This document shows, one piece after another, positions 59,193-64,000 of a stretch of 64,000 nucleotides of DNA (positions are counted from its first letter, which is position 1; each line of letters starts with the position of its first letter). Made by a program: the position numbers and the translations under genes. This DNA comes from Trissonchulus latispiculum (taxonomy: Eukaryota > Nematoda > Enoplea > Enoplida > Ironidae). The stretch lies in assembly GCA_030248195.1 (NCBI GenBank), contig JASAND010030626.1:1-64000 (forward strand), given 5' to 3'. The notes beneath the pieces were generated by a model, which worked only from the letters and a program-made list of their open reading frames with translations, made no database searches and was not told the origin of the DNA.

Positions 59193-60255
59193 ACAAAGAA
59201 ATTTCCACAGTTCAATTCCACAATTCCTACAGTTTCCGATCGACCAAAAACTCCCGTTGACCGAGAAAACGTTAAACCACCTAAACCGGAACCCGCACGA
59301 AGGAGATCTTCTGCCAGATTGGCGGAGAAACATCGTGTTTCTGAACCACCACAGGAACCAAAAGTAGAGCGCCCGCCACTTTTGCCAAAACAACGGAAAG
59401 GTCTACCCCGTTGCATCTAAAATACCCAGATTCAGAATCGGAGTCTGATAGTGCGCTCGTTTTCTTGGGAGACGAGCCTCTTTCGCAAGAGGTCGACCCA
59501 GAATTGTACCATCGACGTAAATTTTTTAATCCTATTGATGGAAATTGGCAAAACGCATCGCACGAACTAATGGCCTTAAAATCAGACACGAGTTACCCGA
59601 AATGCTGCGCCATATGCCTCTTTATGAACCTTATGAAGTAATAGATGTGTTAGGAGATGGGAATTGCTATTATAGGGCTTTATCTCTAGCTATCACTGGT
59701 TTGGAAGATTCGTGGAGGGATATCAAACGGGGTCTGCTTCAATTTTTGGAATCAAACGAACACAAGCGACGCTTTCAAGCAATGTACCCAACAATTAACG
59801 AGGTAAAAGAGAGACTGACAAAGGCTTCCGAATACGCCACTGATGATGAAATTTTTCTTGCAGCCGCTTGGTTGAAAACAACCATCATGTCTTATTCTAA
59901 ATATGGTAAACTTTGGGCTTGGCAACTATTCCCCCCTACTGCTCTACTAGGAAAGAACATCGACACTGAACGAAATTCCCTTTACATTTATAACATTAAT
60001 AGTGATCACTTTATGGTGGTGTTATCTGTTCGTGAACCTCCCCATGGAATTTGGCCCACCGGTAAGGCGCCAAAATTAGGTATACTCGAGTTAGTCACTA
60101 GTTCCTCTAACCAATCCTCGCCCACTGAATCTACGGCGAAACAAAACTTTAAAAGCCCAACCCGATTTCGAACGAATACTTTCCAAAAGTCCACTTTTTT
60201 CAGGACCCAACGCCATTTTCAGGAATCCGTTTCGAAAGACTCAACGTTCCAATGA
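59193..60255 (+). CDS. OTU-type cysteine protease downstream of Gypsy integrase
   Basis: OTU proteases remove ubiquitin from proteins. The domain lies in an open frame ending at 60255. VLGDGNCYYRALSLAI (about 59650) holds the catalytic Asp and Cys, and NSDHFMVVLS (about 60000) the catalytic His preceded by the family's Asn-x-x-His. The spacing of about 115 residues is normal. Before it come a Lys/Pro-rich linker (RRRSSARLAEK) and an acidic Ser/Glu stretch (PDSESESDSALVF), each in a different frame. A Ser/Thr-rich tail follows. It starts straight after the truncated integrase and has no intron, so it is probably part of the retroelement rather than a host gene. The core domain has no stops. 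Confidence 0.8.
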
Positions 60256-60940
60256 ATCTTCGGATGAACAATACTCAGGTCCGTCTGAGAGATAGTCTTG
60301 GACGCTAAACATCGCTGTGATTTGTCCCATAGTCATGTACTATAGTCATGCCAGTAGTTCTGATTTGTATAGTTAGGATAATTTGTGTCGTGATATGTGC
60401 ACTGTATGTAGTAACTTTGTGTGGTTCCTTGCACCCTAGACTGACAGACGGGTAAGGAATTGACCGTTAAACTTTGACGACTAATTCTGATTATACCTTC
60501 TTTCGTTACTCTAATCAGTTAATCCATCCTTACTGATGTAAAATTAAAATTATTCAGTCGTCGGTCAATCCTTCTGGGCCATGATGCCCAATAGAAGCTC
60601 CGGTTGCAGCTTCCGGGATTCACAGCTTCTGAAGAAGTGCTGCATAGAAAACCCAAGGTTTACAACCTTAACAAAAACATGTTACAAAAGTGACAGTTAA
60701 AAATAACCAAAAACAAATCGGCAGTCAAAAGATAATGGCGTTACAAGATTAAAACGGTTGCAACGAGAAGCAAAGTTTAACATTACAACGTCTAGAGAAG
60801 CTTGGTCTTAGGATGCATTGTTTAAATCTTTATGTCGGTTAGGGGGCAAAATTCTGAACCAAAATGATCTCTCACTCAATTTGTTTTTATGTGCATTGCA
60901 AATAATAGTCTGACTTATGAGTCCGTGTTTGGCTTAAAGT
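60256..60940. other. no gene recognised; small hairpins
   Basis: GGGCCATGATGCCC (60577) and GAAGCTCCGGTTGCAGCTTC (60594) are small palindromes. An LTR for the Gypsy relic would be expected here, but no clear TG...CA borders are visible. Confidence 0.4.
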
Positions 60941-61095
60941 CTTGAAGGGCCGGCTCCACCTACCACGGATGTAGTCATCATTTGAGGTGGCACTCCTGGC
61001 TCTACGGCTGTGTATCCGGGAATGAGCACCCCTTGTCTCTGAAGCAGGGATGGAGATATTCTCTAGGGGTCTGCTTTACCTTTACCTTATGAGTC
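60941..61095 (+). repeat. dispersed repeat with TTTACC tail, copy 2
   Basis: It ends with ATATTCTCTAGGGGTCTGCTTTACCTTTACCTT, matching the tail of the copy at 35588-35725. The bodies share CCGG-rich words but are diverged. Confidence 0.5.
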
Positions 61096-61954
61096 ACATC
61101 GACATCCACTAAAGATCCAGCCTGTGTCTGTACAGAAGCATATGAACACATGTTTCTTGTCCAAGTGCAACCAGGGGCCAATGTTATCTAAAGTGGGTAG
61201 AGCTGAGCCCGGGTTGAATCCATTTTTGGGTTCCACCCCTCAAATTGTAAGGATGACTAAACCACGGCACTCAACCTTATTATATATTAAGGGGTTTGAC
61301 TTATTTTTCCAGCGTTAATTCGGTTCCAACGTAAGCCAAATTTCAAACTCAACCCTGATTTTCCAACCCGGCTTAATTCAACCCAGTTTTGATAACACCG
61401 GGATCAAAGTTTTCAACCCAATCTCAACCCGAGTTGAGGTTTCAACCCGGGTTTAGATGCTTGATAGGAAATATCCCCAGTTTTGTCAGATGCACGCAGG
61501 GTACAGAACTGTGTCAATCGGAACAGGTAGCACTCAAATACTCTGTGATTGCGACGACGTGTGATTGATACCATGCGGAGCGAAACAGCATTTTGTACAG
61601 TTTCTAGTTACATACAATAAATAAATACTGATTTTGTAGCGTAGCGGGTCATCATAAATGCATATATGCCGCTTCATTCAAGGAATACCTCTTTAATTAT
61701 TTTGAGTTAGTATACTGCTGTGTGTACATCACAGACTTATTCACATGGCTATAAACTGGGATTAGGCAATTGAAGATGGCAGATGGTAATCTTCTTTTGA
61801 TTTAGCATAATCTCAGTTGCCAGCATTTAAGCTAAGATCAAAATATGTGCTGCAATCAAAGTGATATCAGATTTGCTGTTCCTAGCTATGATTTACGTGT
61901 TCTTCCAAAGCGTGGTGTAGCAAATCAGTTCGGTTTATTCGCTCAGTTCAACCA
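61096..61954. other. no gene recognised
   Basis: Non-coding; CAACCC-rich simple repeats (TTTCAACCCGGG, TCAACCCAG) lie at 61340-61460. Confidence 0.4.
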
Positions 61955-62305
61955 TTAAGGCCGGTTCACACTAGCGCACAAGCACAAGCAGAGGCACAAG
62001 CACAAGAACAAGCACAAGCACAAGCACAAGTACAGGCACAAGATGAAAACGTTCACACTAGGGTAAAAGCATTGCCAATAGAATTTTAAATTCAGCCTGG
62101 CCACGCCTTCTGCGCATAGTGCAAAACAATTTTCGTTGGCTGCTGGCGTTGTGCTTGTGCAAACAGTTAAACTGAATTCAACTCTGCGTTGTGCTTGTGC
62201 TTGTGCTTGTGCTTGTGCCAGTTTTCAATAGTGTGAACCGGTTGTGCTTGTGCCTGTGCTTGTGCTTGTGCTTGTGGTTGTGCCCTAGTGTGAACCGGGC
62301 TTTAA
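61955..62305. mobile_element. TTAA-flanked MITE with CACAAG hexamer arrays
   Basis: TTAA (61955) then GGCCGGTTCACACTAGCGCA is mirrored by AGTGTGAACCGGGCT and TTAA (62302-62305). Behind each TIR lies a run of CACAAG (left) or CTTGTG (right) units, about ten on the left and more on the right in three blocks. An inner copy of GTGTGAACCGGTTGTGC lies at 62231, and GTTCACACTAGGGTAAAAGC at 62050. Confidence 0.82.
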
Positions 62306-63074
62306 GCTCAACTCAAGGCCCAGTTTTAAGGTTTTTTTGAGGAGGCAAAGGCAGAACAGAACAATTTAAAGCTTCATAAAAACAGTGAATAAAACAGTGA
62401 GAACAGACTATAAATGCGTAAACTACACAAACTGCTTAAACAAACTGAGCACGTGCACACAAAACTAAATAAGTCAAACAGGCAAGCATTTATATACTTT
62501 TTTAGCAAGGTGCCCAGCATTTGTCTAGCGCTCACTGAGGCCTATTGAATGCTGCCCTCCCCGGTCCGTTCTGAAAGATGGATAAGAGACGGAGGGGCGA
62601 AGGTCAAGGATAGAAAACTTGACCCCCAAGTAGTTCTGACGTACGATTATGTCAGTCGCCCCTAGGGCAAACTATGTTGTGCTTGCCAACATTGTGCCAA
62701 CGTTGTGCTGCCCCCCGCAGATCAACAGCGACTAGGACAAGTCTAATCCCCACTCAGAAGGGCAAAAGGGGAAAAGAATTGGCTGCAGAAAGCAGTCGGA
62801 GGAGGCTGAGAACTCAGATAGGAAAGTTGGAAAAGCAACAAGAATCTAAAAATAATCATAGGGTTGAGTTTCGACCTAACTTTTACTTTATGAATGAAAT
62901 AAATTTAACAAGATCTCACTAGATCACACGAAGTATGCAATTTTTGTTAAGTTGGATGTAACAGTCTGCTAAGTTCAGCATGTAGGCTAATCAAATAAGC
63001 TCACTGTTCGTACTTAGTATGCCTCATGTACCAAAAGTAGTTCATAAAAACTTTGTCATTATTCTGGTTTCAGC
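62306..63074. other. upstream region of the P450; no other gene recognised
   Basis: A short frame at 62674-62922 is Lys/Arg/Ser-rich and unrecognised. The sequence ATTCTGGTTTCAGC lies just before the P450 ATG and could be a 3' splice site for a 5' UTR exon. Confidence 0.35.
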
Positions 63075-63387
63075 ATGATTATCGCCGTTGTTATTGTCGT
63101 TGTTGTGATTTTGAGTTTATATTATCTCAACCGGGAAGACAGCTCCGGCTTACCTCCTGGTCCTAAAGGTTTACCATTAATTGGTCACGTAACAATCTTA
63201 ATGACCCCAAATCTACAGAAACCGCTTTTGCAATGGACCAAAGAATATGGACCTGTTGTTCGAATTTACTATTGCAATCAACTAGTAATTTCGCTCAATT
63301 CATTTGAAGTAGTTAAGGAGGCTTTGTTGAAACAATCAGATAACTTCGCTGGGCGTCCGGAAAGTTATGTAATCCAAACGTTACATG
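63075..63387 (+). CDS. cytochrome P450 (CYP2-like), exon 1
   Basis: Microsomal P450s are haem mono-oxygenases held in the ER by an N-terminal helix. From ATG 63075 there is a strongly hydrophobic anchor (IIAVVIVVVVILSLYYL), then the proline hinge SSGLPPGPKGLPLIGHV typical of CYP2-clade enzymes, then WTKEYGPVVRIYY and VVKEALLKQSDNFAGRP, which is the family's F-x-x-R-P at the end of the first substrate-recognition region. It ends at CATG|GTAAGT in phase 1. About 104 codons match the usual first exon. The frame is intact. Confidence 0.93.
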
Positions 63388-63857
63388 GTAAGTGACATAG
63401 CCATAATGTCTGTTGGGGTTGAGCATGTATTTATATGCACCGTATTAAATTCTATATGTTTCGGTATTTGTGTAGGCTGCACAGTCTATTGTATTTAGAG
63501 TGATAAATGTTAATAATAAGTACAAGTGAACGAGCGAACAACTTAGTCCTTTTTTTCGTCATCATGGGATTCTTACCTCTATAACAAAAGCTGTCGATGC
63601 AACAGAACCAATAGAGATCTGTTTGCAGATATCGCAAGATTTCGAATTAGCGCTTTTCGGAAACAATGGCGGATACAAGGTATTGTTAACTAATGGGAAC
63701 ATTAGTGCTATTCTGAATGTTTCTACTTTTCGTTTAAAATCACACGATAATAGGTGTAATGTATTGTTGTCTAGCCCTTATGTGAAAAGTTGAATTTCAA
63801 TGTCTGACATAATTTGCAGACCTGGTGAAATATTTTGTTACTTTCGTGGATTTCTAG

Positions 63858-63982
63858 AAGGCAAATATGGAATTATTTTTAACGATGGAGATTTACAGAA
63901 GGAGCAACGGAGATTTGCTTTACAAGTACTGCGAAATCTGGGATTTGGTAGATTCGATATTGTGGAACGGATCCAATACGAG
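63858..63982 (+). CDS. cytochrome P450 (CYP2-like), exon 2
   Basis: After GATTTCTAG, the phase-1 junction with exon 1 gives a continuous frame: GKYGIIFNDGDLQKEQRRFA and LQVLRNLGFGRFDIVERIQY, ending TACGAG|GTAAAT. This is the C-helix region, where most P450s have W-K-E-x-R-R; here the Trp position is Gln (QKEQRR), while the two Arg are kept. The haem-binding Cys lies in exons beyond the window. Confidence 0.9.
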
Positions 63983-64000
63983 GTAAATGTTGAAAGCGGC

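Overview
The window reads as nuclear DNA of an invertebrate animal: AT-rich, gene-poor, with intron-containing genes, tRNA-derived SINEs and many transposon relics. DEG/ENaC channel exons (an animal-specific family) and a CYP2-like P450 place it in Metazoa. Two core-promoter-like sites pair a TATA box with a TCAGT/TCAGC initiator, which would suit an arthropod, but I cannot name the species. Host genes I can support are two DEG/ENaC channel paralogs on the minus strand (about 29.8-31.0 kb and 53.8-55.9 kb), the first two exons of a P450 that runs off the right end (63.1-64.0 kb), and one weak single exon near 1.8 kb.

From left to right: 0-9 kb is mostly non-coding, with a SINE, a hairpin repeat and a TTAA-flanked element. 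From 9.06 to 13.9 kb lies a compact, intronless, one-strand series of decayed genes: a Tribbles-like pseudokinase, an envelope-like fusion glycoprotein overlapping its end, a coiled-coil/Ser-Arg-rich protein, and an unrecognised protein. It looks like a virus or env-bearing retroelement that picked up a host kinase gene, and it is the most unusual locus here. A 1.5 kb TIR element built from CGGTAC palindromes interrupts its right end. From 16 to 21 kb there are a gag-like fragment, an LTR-like promoter region and a Polinton/Maverick relic (integrase, minor-capsid-like protein, Lys-rich basic protein).

From 21 to 41 kb there are non-autonomous DNA elements (one with a nested SINE), a hairpin element with half-kilobase arms, a possible tyrosine-recombinase retroelement fragment and DEG/ENaC paralog 1. 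From 41.4 to 52.7 kb two very large inverted repeats sit back to back (arms of about 1.9 and 3.2 kb). Each has a spacer that holds another, directly oriented copy of arm sequence. The shared junction lies inside a MITE whose other copy is complete, which suggests which arm is derived.

From 53.8 to 60.3 kb are DEG/ENaC paralog 2, a tyrosine recombinase relic whose catalytic Tyr position is now an amber codon, and a 5'-truncated Ty3/Gypsy pol on the opposite strand followed by an OTU-type cysteine protease. From 60.3 to 63 kb there is a dispersed repeat and a TTAA-flanked MITE full of CACAAG hexamers. All family assignments were made by eye from motifs; no database search or alignment was run.
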